DNA of 24,402 nucleotides from DAOTZU01 sp034433995 (GCA_034433995.1 DAOTZU010000234.1:1-24402); one strand, 5' to 3'. Counted from the first letter of the stretch, positions 7,681-16,244 are shown. The notes: a model not told the origin generated them from the letters alone. Numbers and translations: made by a program.

Positions 7681-9987
7681 ATGACCAAGCGCACGAGCCG
7701 CCGGGCGACCCGCCACCGGGGCCACAGGAAACCTCTGCTCGCCGTGAGCAGCGCCCAAAGGAGCTGGCTTTGGGGGCTGGCCTGGTTTGCCTTGGCCCTG
7801 CTCACCCTCGTGGGTTTATTCTCCACCAGAAACGGCCTCTTGATCAGCCTGTGGCAAAGGCTGCTGCGCCGGGGGTTGGGCTGGGGCAGTTATCTCATCC
7901 CTGTGGTGTTCGCCGCCCTGGGCGTGTGGATGATCGCCCGGGGCACGGCCCGTCCTTTGCCGCTGCCTTGGGCGCGGATCGTGGGCGGCGTCCTCCTCTT
8001 TTTCACCGGCCTCACCATCGCCCATCTTTTGGTGCGTCAGCCGGAGAGCGCCGCGGCCGCAGGCCTTGGAGGCGGATATCTGGGCTTGTGGCTGAGCACG
8101 GCGCTCTTGCGCGCCCTGGGCGGCGCCGGCAGCATCGTGGTGGTGATGGTCTTGCTCATCATCGGGCTGACCTTGGCGGCTCGCATCTCGTGGGCCGATG
8201 CTTTGGCCGGCGTGGCGAGTGTGTGCCATCTCCTCGGCGAAAAGTGGCGCCGCTGGAGAGCCTCCCGGCGGGAGAGGAGACCGCCACCGCCCGCGCCGAT
8301 AACCGGTCCGCCGCGGGTCAACACGCCTCCGGCCCCGCCTGCGCCGGAGGGCGTGCGCCCAGGCCCGGCTATGCCCCTTGCTCCCCGGTTGCAGCCGGCG
8401 CCCGCGGTCGTGGCGCCCAGTTTGCCCATTGCCCCATCCCCAAGCGTAGCTTCGGGTCCGTGGGTGCTGCCCCGCATCAGCGAGATCCTCGCCGAAAGCG
8501 AGGAGAAGCAGATGAGCCTCAGCGATATCCGCGAGCGGGCACGCATCATCGAGGAGACCTGCCGCAGCCTGGGCGTGCCGGTGACGGTGGTGGAGGTGAA
8601 CCCCGGCCCCGTGGTCACCCAGTTCGGGCTAGAGCCAGGCTACATCGAGCGACGTGACCGCCAAGGGAGGGTCAAGCGGGTCAAGGTGAAGGTGAGCCGC
8701 ATCGCCGCCCTGGCCAACGACCTGGCCCTGGCCCTGGCCGCGTCGCCCATCCGCATCGAGGCCCCCGTGCCGGGCAAGGGGATCGTGGGGTTAGAGATCC
8801 CCAACAGCGAATCTTCCCTGGTGAGTTTGCGGGGGGTGATGGAATCGGAGCAATTCGCTGCCGTGGATTCGCCCTTGGCCCTGGCGTTGGGGCGCGATGT
8901 ATCGGGCGCAGCGGTGGTGGACGATTTGGCCACCTTGCCCCACCTTTTGATCGCCGGGGCCACCGGTTCGGGCAAGAGCGTCTGTATCAATGCCCTGGTG
9001 GCCTGTTTGCTCTGCCGCAACACCCCCGATGCGCTCAAGCTGGTGATGATCGACCCCAAGCGGGTGGAGCTTTCCAATTATAACGGCATCCCCCATCTTT
9101 TGGCGCCGGTGGTGGTGGAGATGGATCGGGTGGTGGGGGTGTTGCAATGGATCACCCGGGAGATGGATCGCCGCTATCGGCAATTCGCCAAGGTGGGGGC
9201 GCGGAACATCCAAAGTTATAACGAGTTGGCCGCAGCTCGCGGCGAGGAAAGGCTCCCCTATATCGTCGTCTTTATTGATGAATTGGCCGATCTGATGATG
9301 ATCGCCCCGGACGAGGCGGAGCGGGCCATCTGTCGCATCGCCCAGATGGCGCGGGCCACGGGCATTCACCTGGTCATCGCTACCCAGCGCCCTTCGGTGG
9401 ATGTGCTCACCGGGCTGATCAAGGCCAACTTTCCGGCGCGGCTGAGTTTTGCCGTCTCTTCCCAGGTGGATTCGCGGGTCATTTTGGATGTCCCCGGCGC
9501 GGAGAAACTCCTGGGCCGCGGCGACGCCCTGTACATGGCCCCCGATTCCCCCAAATTGGAGCGCATCCAAGGGTGTTATGTCTCCGATGCGGAGTTGGCG
9601 CGCTTGGTCGCCTTTTGGAAGGACCAGGCGGCCCAACATGGAGGGAGAACCGCCGTTGGCGAGCTTGCGGGCGCGCCGGCCGCCTCAGGCCCTGTGGTGC
9701 AAAGGCCCCTTTGGCCAGAGTTGGTGGCGGCTCCGGAGGCGTCCGCTCCAGATGGAGAGGATCCGCTCCTCCCGGAGGCCATCGCCTTGGTCACCAAAGA
9801 GCAGCGCGCCTCGGTCTCGTTCTTGCAGCGGCGTCTGCGCATCGGCTACACCCGGGCGGCGCGTTTGATTGACCTCTTGGAGGAGCGCGGCATCATCGGC
9901 GGCGCCACGGGGAACGGCAAAGCCCGCGAGGTGTTGCGCCGTGAGGACGAGCCACCTGCCGCCCTTGAGGACCAGGGGGAGGATTAG
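7681..9987 (+). CDS. ftsK: DNA translocase FtsK/SpoIIIE
   Basis: This is a 768-residue septal DNA pump that moves chromosome termini during division. The N-terminal 180 residues hold about four membrane segments (for example WGLAWFALALLTLVGLF and IVVVMVLLIIGLTLAA). A Pro-rich linker covers about residues 195-260. The motor domain has the alpha-subdomain block SRIAALANDLALALAA, Walker A GATGSGKS (426-433), Walker B YIVVFIDELADLMM, and MARATGIHLVIATQRPSVDVLTGLIKANFPARL. The C-terminal gamma winged helix (RASVSFLQRRLRIGYTRAARLIDLLEERGIIG) would read polar DNA signals. The size and domain order are typical of a short-linker FtsK. No good Shine-Dalgarno is seen before the ATG at 7681. The gene is followed 42 bp later by a GlcD-type oxidase. 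Confidence 0.97.
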   Translation: MTKRTSRRATRHRGHRKPLLAVSSAQRSWLWGLAWFALALLTLVGLFSTRNGLLISLWQRLLRRGLGWGSYLIPVVFAALGVWMIARGTARPLPLPWARIVGGVLLFFTGLTIAHLLVRQPESAAAAGLGGGYLGLWLSTALLRALGGAGSIVVVMVLLIIGLTLAARISWADALAGVASVCHLLGEKWRRWRASRRERRPPPPAPITGPPRVNTPPAPPAPEGVRPGPAMPLAPRLQPAPAVVAPSLPIAPSPSVASGPWVLPRISEILAESEEKQMSLSDIRERARIIEETCRSLGVPVTVVEVNPGPVVTQFGLEPGYIERRDRQGRVKRVKVKVSRIAALANDLALALAASPIRIEAPVPGKGIVGLEIPNSESSLVSLRGVMESEQFAAVDSPLALALGRDVSGAAVVDDLATLPHLLIAGATGSGKSVCINALVACLLCRNTPDALKLVMIDPKRVELSNYNGIPHLLAPVVVEMDRVVGVLQWITREMDRRYRQFAKVGARNIQSYNELAAARGEERLPYIVVFIDELADLMMIAPDEAERAICRIAQMARATGIHLVIATQRPSVDVLTGLIKANFPARLSFAVSSQVDSRVILDVPGAEKLLGRGDALYMAPDSPKLERIQGCYVSDAELARLVAFWKDQAAQHGGRTAVGELAGAPAASGPVVQRPLWPELVAAPEASAPDGEDPLLPEAIALVTKEQRASVSFLQRRLRIGYTRAARLIDLLEERGIIGGATGNGKAREVLRREDEPPAALEDQGED

Positions 9988-10029
9988 CCCCCGGATTGGT
10001 TGGCCCATTCTTTGTGGAGGTGATTTTCT

Positions 10030-11412
10030 GTGCTCACCGATAGCGACCTGAAAGTCTTGCGGGGCATTGTAGGCGAGGAGGACGTCTCTTTGCGCGCCCC
10101 CGACCTAGAGGCCCACTCCATTGACGAATCCTGGGTGGAGCCGCATCTGCCGGATGTGGTGGTCTGGCCCGCCTCCACCGAGGAGGTGGCTGCCATCGTG
10201 CGCCATGCCCATGAGCGCGGCCTGCCGGTGGTGCCTTGGAGCGGCGGCTCCAGCTTGGAGGGCAACCCCGTCCCGGTGCAGGGTGGGATCCTGTTGGCCA
10301 TGTACCGCATGAACCGCATCTTGGAGATCCGCGAGGAGGATCTGCAAGTGGTGGTGCAGCCGGGCGTGATCTATGACCAGCTCAACGCCCAACTGCGCCG
10401 CCTGGGGATGTTCTTTCCCCCGGCGCCGGGCAGCTCCGACGTGGCCACCATCGGCGGCATGGTGGCCAACAACTCTAGCGGGATGCGGGCCGTCAAATAC
10501 GGCGTCACCCGCGATTACGTGCTCAAGTTGGAGGTGGTGCTCCCCTCCGGCGAGGTGATCCGCGTCGGCAGCAACGCCAAAAAGAGCACCAGCGGCTACG
10601 ACCTGGTGAGCCTGTTCGTCGGTTCCGAGGGCACCTTGGGCGTGATCACCGAGATCACCCTGCGCCTCATTGGCCTGCCGGAGAAGGTGGCCGCGGCCCT
10701 GGCCACCTTTGACGATTTGGACGACGCCACGGCGGCGGTGTACGAATGCGTGCGCTATGGGCTGGATCCTTCGGCCATCGAGCTTTTGGATGCCGACACC
10801 GTGCGGGTGACCAACCAGCAGCAGGGGCTCTCTTTGCGCGAGGCGCCCACCCTCTTTGTCGAGTTCCATGGCAATGAGGGCGCCATCGAGGAACAGCTCG
10901 CCTATCTGGAGGAGCTCTGCCGGGAACATCATTGTGCCGATTTCCAGGTGGCCACCACTGCCGAAGCCCGGGAGGAGCTGTGGAAGGCGCGCCAAGAGGC
11001 CCACGATTCCATCAAGTTCTCCTACCCCGGCTACACCATGATCTCTGGCGATGTGTGCGTGCCCATCTCCCGCTTTGGCGAGATGGTCAAGTTCGTGCGC
11101 GCCACCGCTCAGCGGCTGGGGGTGCAATGTTTTGCCTTTGGCCATGCCGGCGATGGCAATTTGCACACCGAGATCGTGGCGCGCAAGGAGGAGGCCGACG
11201 AGTTTGCCCGCAGCATCCAGGCCACGGAGGAGATCATCCTCCATGCCCTGGAGCTGGGCGGCACGGTGGCCGGCGAGCACGGCGTGGGCCTGGCCAAACG
11301 CCAGTTCATGCGCCGCGAACACGGCGCCGGTGTGGAGGTGATGCGCGCCATCAAGGCGGCGCTGGATCCCAAGGGGATCATGAATCCGGGCAAGATCTTG
11401 CCCGCCGATTGA
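10030..11412 (+). CDS. glcD: FAD-linked oxidase, glycolate oxidase subunit GlcD / D-lactate dehydrogenase type
   Basis: This is a 460-residue flavoprotein of the FAD_binding_4 plus FAD-oxidase-C family, which oxidises 2-hydroxy acids such as glycolate or D-lactate. The FAD domain shows VVPWSGGSSLEGNPVPVQGG (about 63-82), GSSDVATIGGMVANNSSGM and KSTSGYDLVSLFVGSEGTLG. The C-terminal half has the active-site blocks FGHAGDGNLHTEI and GGTVAGEHGVGLAKRQFM and ends NPGKILP. The GTG at 10030 is chosen because GGAGGTGAT lies 5 nt upstream. It follows ftsK by 42 bp and precedes rsmG by 11 bp. No glcE or glcF is present, so it may act as a single-subunit D-lactate or 2-hydroxyglutarate-type enzyme. The exact substrate is not decidable from sequence. 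Confidence 0.9.
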   Translation: MLTDSDLKVLRGIVGEEDVSLRAPDLEAHSIDESWVEPHLPDVVVWPASTEEVAAIVRHAHERGLPVVPWSGGSSLEGNPVPVQGGILLAMYRMNRILEIREEDLQVVVQPGVIYDQLNAQLRRLGMFFPPAPGSSDVATIGGMVANNSSGMRAVKYGVTRDYVLKLEVVLPSGEVIRVGSNAKKSTSGYDLVSLFVGSEGTLGVITEITLRLIGLPEKVAAALATFDDLDDATAAVYECVRYGLDPSAIELLDADTVRVTNQQQGLSLREAPTLFVEFHGNEGAIEEQLAYLEELCREHHCADFQVATTAEAREELWKARQEAHDSIKFSYPGYTMISGDVCVPISRFGEMVKFVRATAQRLGVQCFAFGHAGDGNLHTEIVARKEEADEFARSIQATEEIILHALELGGTVAGEHGVGLAKRQFMRREHGAGVEVMRAIKAALDPKGIMNPGKILPAD

Positions 11413-11423
11413 CGGAGCGGCGC

Positions 11424-12185
11424 GTGGTGTTGGAGCTGCTGCGCGAGGGGGCCAAGGCGCTGGGCTTACACTTGGGGCCACACCACTTGGTGGCGTTCGA
11501 GACGTATTATCGCGAACTGGCGGCCTGGAACCAGCGGTTCAACCTCACCGCTATCACCAGTTACGAAGAGATCCAGACCAAGCATTTTCTGGATTCCTTG
11601 AGCTGCCTGCTGGCCCTGCCTCAGGAGGAGGGGCCCCGTCCCCTGCCGGATGCCGTACCGGTGTTGCGTGCATCCCGGCCGCTGCGTTGCGCGGATGTGG
11701 GCAGCGGCGCCGGCTTCCCCGGTTTGCCCCTCAAGATCATCCTGCCGGAGCTCCAATTGACCCTGGTGGAGGCCACGGGCAAGAAGGCAACCTTTTTGCG
11801 CCACATGGTGCGCGTGCTAGGCTTGGCCGATGTGCAGGTGTTGCAAGCCCGGGCGGAGGAAGTGGGCCAGCAGCCGGAACATCGGGAACGGTACGATCTG
11901 GTCGTGGCGCGGGCTGTGGCCCAGATGCCCGTCTTGGCCGAATATTGCTTGCCCCTGTGCCGCTTGGGGGGGCGGTTCGTGGCCCAGAAGGGAGAGGGCG
12001 CCCATGCCGAGGCGGAGGCCGCCCGCGGAGCGCTGGAGCGTTTGGGCGGCAGCTTGGGCGAGATCAAAGCGGTGCGTCTGCCGGGCTTGAGCGAGCGTTA
12101 CCTGGTGGTGGTGGAGAAGGTGGCCAAGACGCCGCCAGAGTATCCCCGACGCCCCGGCATGCCCGCCAAAAGGCCGCTAAGCTGA
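11424..12185 (+). CDS. rsmG: 16S rRNA (guanine-527-N7)-methyltransferase RsmG
   Basis: This is a SAM-dependent enzyme that methylates G527 (E. coli numbering) of 16S rRNA. Family blocks: FETYYRELAAWNQRFNLTAI, KHFLDSLSC, the SAM motif CADVGSGAGFPGLPLKI, LVEATGKKATFLRHM, YDLVVARAVAQMPVLAEYCLPL and GGRFVAQKG. From the GTG at 11424 it has 253 residues, slightly longer than usual. The extra length is an insert of about 20 residues between the substrate region and the SAM motif (EEGPRPLPDAVPVLRASRP). GGAG lies 6 nt before this GTG. A TTG at 11409 overlapping the previous stop is the alternative start. The 3' end overlaps the end of recF on the opposite strand by 9 bp. It is probably co-transcribed with the GlcD-like gene. 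Confidence 0.93.
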   Translation: MVLELLREGAKALGLHLGPHHLVAFETYYRELAAWNQRFNLTAITSYEEIQTKHFLDSLSCLLALPQEEGPRPLPDAVPVLRASRPLRCADVGSGAGFPGLPLKIILPELQLTLVEATGKKATFLRHMVRVLGLADVQVLQARAEEVGQQPEHRERYDLVVARAVAQMPVLAEYCLPLCRLGGRFVAQKGEGAHAEAEAARGALERLGGSLGEIKAVRLPGLSERYLVVVEKVAKTPPEYPRRPGMPAKRPLS

Positions 12186-13388
12186 ACCCTCGCGCCACGG
12201 TTGGATGGTACCTGCCACCACCCGCCACAGGACGGCTTGTTCCAGGAATGCGGGGGGATAGCCGTGAAGGTCGGTGGTGGTGAGGATGGCCTGTTGGGCC
12301 CGGGAGACGGCCTGCAACAAAAAGAGCGCCCGCTGGCCGTCCAGCTCCGAGAGGACATCATCCAGGAGGAGCACCGGCATCTCGCCGGTCTCCTTGGCCA
12401 TCAGGGCCATCTCGGCCAGTTTGAGCGCCAAGGCCACGGTGCGCTGTTGGCCCCGGGAGCCATAGATGGTGGCATCCGCGCCATTGATCTTGAAGCGCAC
12501 ATCATCGCGGTGGGGGCCCACCACCGTCATGCTGCGGGCGAGCTCCACCCGCCGCACCCGCTGCAACGCCTGCAGGAAAACCTCCTGCCAAGGCGCCGCC
12601 GCCTCGGCGGACCAGCCCGTCCCCTGGGCTCTCTCCGGCTGCTCCTGGGGCCCTGCCGCGAGCAAGCTGTTCTCATACTCTAGCTCCAGGCGTTCGCTGC
12701 CACCGGTGAGGGCGGGGTGCATCTCGGCCACTTCCTGGCCCAGCTCGGCGATGGCCCACAGCCGCCTGGCCAGGATATAGCTCCCCGTTTGTCCCAGCTG
12801 CGCGTCCCAATATGCCAGCTCGCCAGCCCGCGCCTGGCCCTCGTGGATCTGCTTCAGCAGGGCGTTGCGCTGGCTGAGGATCCGCCCGTACCGGGAGAGG
12901 GAACGGCAGTACATGGGATCCAGTTGGCATAACATGACATCTAGATAGTGGCGGCGCTCCGCCGGCGCGCCGGAGACCAGGGCGATATCCTCGGGCAAGA
13001 ACAACACCACTTGCAGGGTGCCCACCACGTCCAAGGCGCGTTTGGCCGCCCCATCCAAAAGGATCTGGCGGCGCAGCAGAGCCTCGGCGGAGCCGTTGAC
13101 CTGTTCCCGGACCAAGGTGATCTCGATGGTGTGGTCCTGGCCGTGGGCGCGAAAGGCCCCCGCGACCCGGGCGTAGGGGATCACCTCCGCCTCCGCTGCC
13201 CAGGCGATGAGCTGGCGCTCCGCCGAGGCCAGGGGAGATTTGGTGGTGGCCAGATAATAGATGGCCTCCAGGAAGTTGGTCTTGCCCTGGGCGTTCCCCC
13301 CTTGCAAGACGATAATGCGCGCCGGCAGCTCCAGCTCCAGGCGCGCATAGTTGCGAAAGTTGGCCAAGGAAAGATGGTGCAGTTGCAT
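12177..13388 (-). CDS. recF: DNA replication and repair protein RecF
   Basis: This is a 403-residue SMC-like ATPase that loads RecA at gapped DNA together with RecO and RecR. The N-terminus MQLHHLSLANFRNYARLELEL is typical. Walker A is GGNAQGKTN (about 30-38). The family block HYLDVMLCQLDPMYCRSLSRY follows. The signature region VGPHRDDVRFKING leads to GSRGQQRTVALALKLAEM, and Walker B with the D-loop is PVLLLDDVLSELD. The ATG at 13388 is 6 bp after the dnaN stop with no clear Shine-Dalgarno, suggesting translational coupling. dnaN-recF is a widely conserved pair; dnaA and gyrB, often adjacent, are not in this window. The 3' end overlaps rsmG tail-to-tail by 9 bp. Confidence 0.96.
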   Translation of the reverse strand: MQLHHLSLANFRNYARLELELPARIIVLQGGNAQGKTNFLEAIYYLATTKSPLASAERQLIAWAAEAEVIPYARVAGAFRAHGQDHTIEITLVREQVNGSAEALLRRQILLDGAAKRALDVVGTLQVVLFLPEDIALVSGAPAERRHYLDVMLCQLDPMYCRSLSRYGRILSQRNALLKQIHEGQARAGELAYWDAQLGQTGSYILARRLWAIAELGQEVAEMHPALTGGSERLELEYENSLLAAGPQEQPERAQGTGWSAEAAAPWQEVFLQALQRVRRVELARSMTVVGPHRDDVRFKINGADATIYGSRGQQRTVALALKLAEMALMAKETGEMPVLLLDDVLSELDGQRALFLLQAVSRAQQAILTTTDLHGYPPAFLEQAVLWRVVAGTIQPWREGSA

Positions 13389-13394
13389 CCAAGA

Positions 13395-14525
13395 TCAACG
13401 TGCGATCTGCATGGGCATGATGATGTGGGTGAAATCGCCGCCGCCCACCGGGCGGATGACCCCCGGCGCCGTGGGATCGCGGGTCTCCAGGGAGACCTCG
13501 GCGGTGTCGATCACGCTGAGCACGTCGATGAGATAGCGACCGTTGAAGGCGATCTCCAGGGGCTTGCCCTCCACCTTGGCGTCCAGCTCGCTCACGTTAT
13601 CGCCATGTTCGGCGGAGGTGGCGGTGACGATCAAGCGGCCGGGCCCGCCCTCGTTGGGGATGATCTGCAGACGGATGATGTTCGCCGCATCCCGGGCAAA
13701 GATAAAGGCCATGCGCACCGCCTGGAGGAAATCGGCCGTGTTGACGATGGTCCGGGTGTTGTAGGTGGTGGGGATGATCAGACGATAATCGGGGAAGGAA
13801 CCCTCCACCAACTGGGAGACCAGGTCGATATCGCGCATGTGGAAAAAGACCTGGTTACGGTTGGGGGCGACCAAGATCTCCACCGTCCCCTGTTGTTCCG
13901 TGCTGATGCGCCTCAGTTCCTGCAGGGCCCGCGCCGGGATGATGACCTTGATGGGCTGTTGGGGCCCCGCCTCCAGTTCGGTGGAGCGCACCGAGAGGCG
14001 ATAGCCATCGGCGGCGGCGAAGGTCAGCTTGTCCTCCACCACGTTGGCCAAGACGCCGGTCAGCACGGGCCGGGTCTCGTCGGTGGCCGCCGCAAAGGCC
14101 ACCTGGTCGATCATCTGGCGCAACAGATCCGGCGCGACGCTCACCCGCTGGTCCTCCTCGGGCACCAAGATCAGGGGGAACTCTTGGGCGTCTATGCCCT
14201 TGATATTGGCCTCAAAGCGGCCGCACTTTAGGTTCATGGTTTGGGTGCGGGCGAGGAGCTCCAGGTCGATGCGCTCGGCGGGCAGGGAATTGACAAAATC
14301 GGCCAGCAGACGCGCCGGGATGGTGATGGCCCCCTCTTGCTCCACCTGGGCGCCGATCCAACAGTTGATGCCGATCTCCAGGTTGGTCGCGGAGAGCTTG
14401 AGCCGTGCCTGGTCCGTGGCTAAGAGGATGTTGGATAACACGGGCAATGTGCTGCGGGTGGCGACGGCCCGCCCGACGATGGCGATGCCCTTAGCCAGGT
14501 TCTCTTGTAGACAGGAGACCTTCAT
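13395..14525 (-). CDS. dnaN: DNA polymerase III beta subunit (sliding clamp)
   Basis: This is a 376-residue ring-forming processivity clamp of the replicative polymerase. It begins MKVSCLQENLAKGIAIVGRAV, has the first-domain motif RSTLPVLSNILL, and the second-domain block FAAATDETRPVLTGVL plus AADGYRLSVRSTEL. The third domain ends in the canonical GGDFTHIIMPMQI. An upstream in-frame ATG at 14585 would add 20 residues, but the ATG at 14525 has GAGGAGGA about 6 nt upstream and matches the family start. The promoter is at 14634-14662, giving a leader of about 100 nt. recF follows 6 bp downstream. Assignment is secure. Confidence 0.97.
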   Translation of the reverse strand: MKVSCLQENLAKGIAIVGRAVATRSTLPVLSNILLATDQARLKLSATNLEIGINCWIGAQVEQEGAITIPARLLADFVNSLPAERIDLELLARTQTMNLKCGRFEANIKGIDAQEFPLILVPEEDQRVSVAPDLLRQMIDQVAFAAATDETRPVLTGVLANVVEDKLTFAAADGYRLSVRSTELEAGPQQPIKVIIPARALQELRRISTEQQGTVEILVAPNRNQVFFHMRDIDLVSQLVEGSFPDYRLIIPTTYNTRTIVNTADFLQAVRMAFIFARDAANIIRLQIIPNEGGPGRLIVTATSAEHGDNVSELDAKVEGKPLEIAFNGRYLIDVLSVIDTAEVSLETRDPTAPGVIRPVGGGDFTHIIMPMQIAR

Positions 14526-14633
14526 CGCGCGTCCTCCTCGAATAGCTTGGGGCGGTCGGCGAATGGCCGGATAGGTTCCTTGCATCCGCGGGGATGTGCC
14601 GAGCCTCGCCTTGCGCCGGTGATATACGCTGAC

Positions 14634-14662
14634 AGTATAGACACAAAGAGGGCTGGCGTCAA
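14634..14662 (-). promoter_or_regulatory. Sigma-70-type promoter of dnaN-recF
   Basis: Read on the - strand, TTGACG (14662-14657) and TATACT (14639-14634) are separated by exactly 17 bp. Transcription should start near 14627, about 100 nt before the dnaN ATG. The promoter diverges from that of xseA, with a palindromic repeat between the two. Confidence 0.8.
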
Positions 14663-14680
14663 TTGGGCGGCGCCGGTTTT

Positions 14681-14714
14681 AGACCTGACAGGTCTCGGAA
14701 GACCTGTCAGGTCT
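14681..14714. repeat. Nested palindrome between the dnaN and xseA promoters
   Basis: AGACCTGACAGGTCT (14681-14695) and AGACCTGTCAGGTCT (14700-14714) are perfect reverse complements with a 4-nt CGGA loop. Each arm is also almost a palindrome by itself (AGACCTG-N-CAGGTCT). The element therefore offers one 15-bp hairpin or two 7-bp ones. It is not followed by a T-run on either strand, so it is not a standard terminator. It looks like a short interspersed palindromic (REP-like) element or a double operator site. Confidence 0.7.
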
Positions 14715-14758
14715 CATAAAATTCCGCCAAAAGACGGAGGCCCAAAAAGGGAAATCTG

Positions 14759-14767
14759 TGCTATAAT
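14759..14767 (+). promoter_or_regulatory. Extended -10 promoter giving a leaderless xseA mRNA
   Basis: TGC-TATAAT (14759-14767) is a perfect extended -10 element; no -35-like hexamer is seen 16-18 bp upstream. The A of the ATG at 14774 lies 7 nt after the hexamer, exactly where transcription should begin. No Shine-Dalgarno can fit. The mRNA is therefore predicted to start at the initiation codon. Confidence 0.7.
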
Positions 14768-14773
14768 GTGTGT

Positions 14774-16003
14774 ATGCGGGCCAAAACGGTCTCCGAGCTC
14801 ACGCGCTATATCAAGGCCCTCCTCGATGAGGATCAGGAGTTGGCCGATCTTTGGGTGGAGGGTGAGCTTTCCAATCTGACCCGCGCCTCATCGGGGCATT
14901 GTTATTTCACGCTGAAGGATGCCGAGTCCGAGCTGCGCTGCGTCCTTTGGCGGGGCCAGGCGAACCAACTCACCTGGTGGCCCCAGCAGGGGGATTGGGT
15001 GCTGGCCCACGGCTATGTCTCGGTGTATGAGCGGGGCGGGGTCTATCAGTTCTATGCCGATAGGCTGGAGCGCGGCGGCATCGGGGACCGTTGGCGTGAG
15101 TTCCAAGCGCTCAAGGAACGTTTACAAGCGGAGGGCCTGTTCGATACGGCGCGCAAGCGGCCTCTGCCGCCTTGGCCGCGGCGGATCGGCGTGGTCACCT
15201 CGCCCACCGGAGCGGCGTTGCGCGACATCCTCAAAGTATTGCGGGCGCGCTACCCTTTGGTGGAGGTGGTCCTTGCGCCCAGTTTGGTGCAGGGTGAGGA
15301 GGCGCCGGCCTCGCTGCGCCAGGCCCTCGCCCGGCTGTGCGCCCAGGAAGATCTGGATGCCATCATCATCGCCCGGGGCGGCGGTTCGGTGGAGGACCTG
15401 TGGGCCTTTAACGATGAGGGCTTGGCCCGCATGGTGGCTGCCTGTCCTGTGCCGGTGGTTTCGGGGGTGGGCCACGAGACCGATTTCACCATCGTGGATT
15501 TTGTGGCCGACCTGCGCGCCCCCACGCCCTCGGCCGCGGCGGCAGCCGTGGTGCCCGATGGCGCCGTCTTGCGGGCGAACTTGGCCGAGGCCCAGCGCAA
15601 GTTGACCGACCTGATGGCGCAGCGCCTCAGGCGCTGGCGCGAGCTGTTGCAGGAACAAAAGCGGCGTCTGCGTTTGCGCGATCCACGGCGCGTGTTGGCC
15701 GAATGGCGCCAACGCTTGGATGATGCCTTGCGGCGGGCTTCTTTGGCCATGGAGCGAGGGCTGGCCCTGCGAAGGATGGCCTTGGTCAATGGCCAGGCCA
15801 GGTTAAAGAGTTTGCATCCGTATGGTGTGTTGGCCAGGGGTTATGCCGTCGTGCGCGACCGGGCGACGGGGCGCCATCTGGCCAGCATCGCCCAATTGGT
15901 TTGCGGACAAGAGATCTGGCTGGAACTGCGCGACGGCCAAGCCGGGGCACAGATCCGCGAGACCCACCGTCGCGAGCAAGATCAAGAGTTAGGAGCACGA
16001 TGA
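14774..16003 (+). CDS. xseA: Exodeoxyribonuclease VII large subunit
   Basis: This is the 409-residue catalytic subunit of ExoVII, which degrades single-stranded DNA to oligonucleotides from either end. The N-terminal OB-fold region reads VSELTRYIKALLDEDQELAD, then LWVEGELSN and GHCYFTLKD. The catalytic domain has RIGVVTSPTGAALRDIL, DAIIIARGGGSVEDLWAFNDE, VVSGVGHETDFTIVDFVADLRAPTPSAAA, a long coiled-coil stretch rich in Arg and Leu (about 265-350), and the C-terminal block LHPYGVLARGYAVV. An in-frame GTG at 14768 would add two residues. The ATG at 14774 is chosen because it coincides with the predicted transcription start. xseB follows after 4 bp. Confidence 0.96.
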   Translation: MRAKTVSELTRYIKALLDEDQELADLWVEGELSNLTRASSGHCYFTLKDAESELRCVLWRGQANQLTWWPQQGDWVLAHGYVSVYERGGVYQFYADRLERGGIGDRWREFQALKERLQAEGLFDTARKRPLPPWPRRIGVVTSPTGAALRDILKVLRARYPLVEVVLAPSLVQGEEAPASLRQALARLCAQEDLDAIIIARGGGSVEDLWAFNDEGLARMVAACPVPVVSGVGHETDFTIVDFVADLRAPTPSAAAAAVVPDGAVLRANLAEAQRKLTDLMAQRLRRWRELLQEQKRRLRLRDPRRVLAEWRQRLDDALRRASLAMERGLALRRMALVNGQARLKSLHPYGVLARGYAVVRDRATGRHLASIAQLVCGQEIWLELRDGQAGAQIRETHRREQDQELGAR

Positions 16004-16007
16004 AGAC

Positions 16008-16244
16008 ATGAAGATCGAGGAGATCGAGTCCCTGAGCTTTGAGGATGGCTACAACCGGCTGGAGCAGGTGATCCGGCGGTTGGAGGCGGGGGAGCTGAGT
16101 CTGGATGAATCCGTGGCGCTCTATGAAGAGGGGATGCGCCTGGCCAAGCATTGCGAGCGCCAGCTCGACAACGCTGAGCTCAAAGTGAGCCAATTATTGG
16201 CCGCCGTCATGGATCAGGACGAGACCCCGCAGCCTGAAGCCTAA
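16008..16244 (+). CDS. xseB: Exodeoxyribonuclease VII small subunit
   Basis: This is the 78-residue partner of XseA. It has the standard pattern of two helices: LSFEDGYNRLEQVIRRLEAG, then the conserved ELSLDESVALYEEGMRLAKHCERQL, and DNAELKVSQL. The length is normal for the family. The ATG at 16008 lies 4 bp after the xseA stop; AGGAG at 15991 is rather distant, so translation is probably coupled to xseA. The stop TAA (16242-16244) overlaps the stop TAG of the convergent adaptor gene in the tetranucleotide CTAA. Confidence 0.95.
   Translation: MKIEEIESLSFEDGYNRLEQVIRRLEAGELSLDESVALYEEGMRLAKHCERQLDNAELKVSQLLAAVMDQDETPQPEA

Noticed and set aside
5874..7826. 650-codon open frame on the - strand opposite rnj
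   Set aside because: It is an antisense shadow of ribonuclease J, continuing into the ftsK leader; the composition is low-complexity and there is no ribosome-binding site or family motif.
7599..8657. 352-codon + strand frame overlapping the start of ftsK
   Set aside because: It is out of frame with ftsK, whose membrane segments and motor motifs are unmistakable, and its product is compositionally random (Arg, Gly, Pro, Ala).
14681..14714. Intrinsic terminator between dnaN and xseA
   Set aside because: The hairpin is perfect, but neither side is followed by a T-run in the sense of transcription, and both flanking genes are transcribed away from it.
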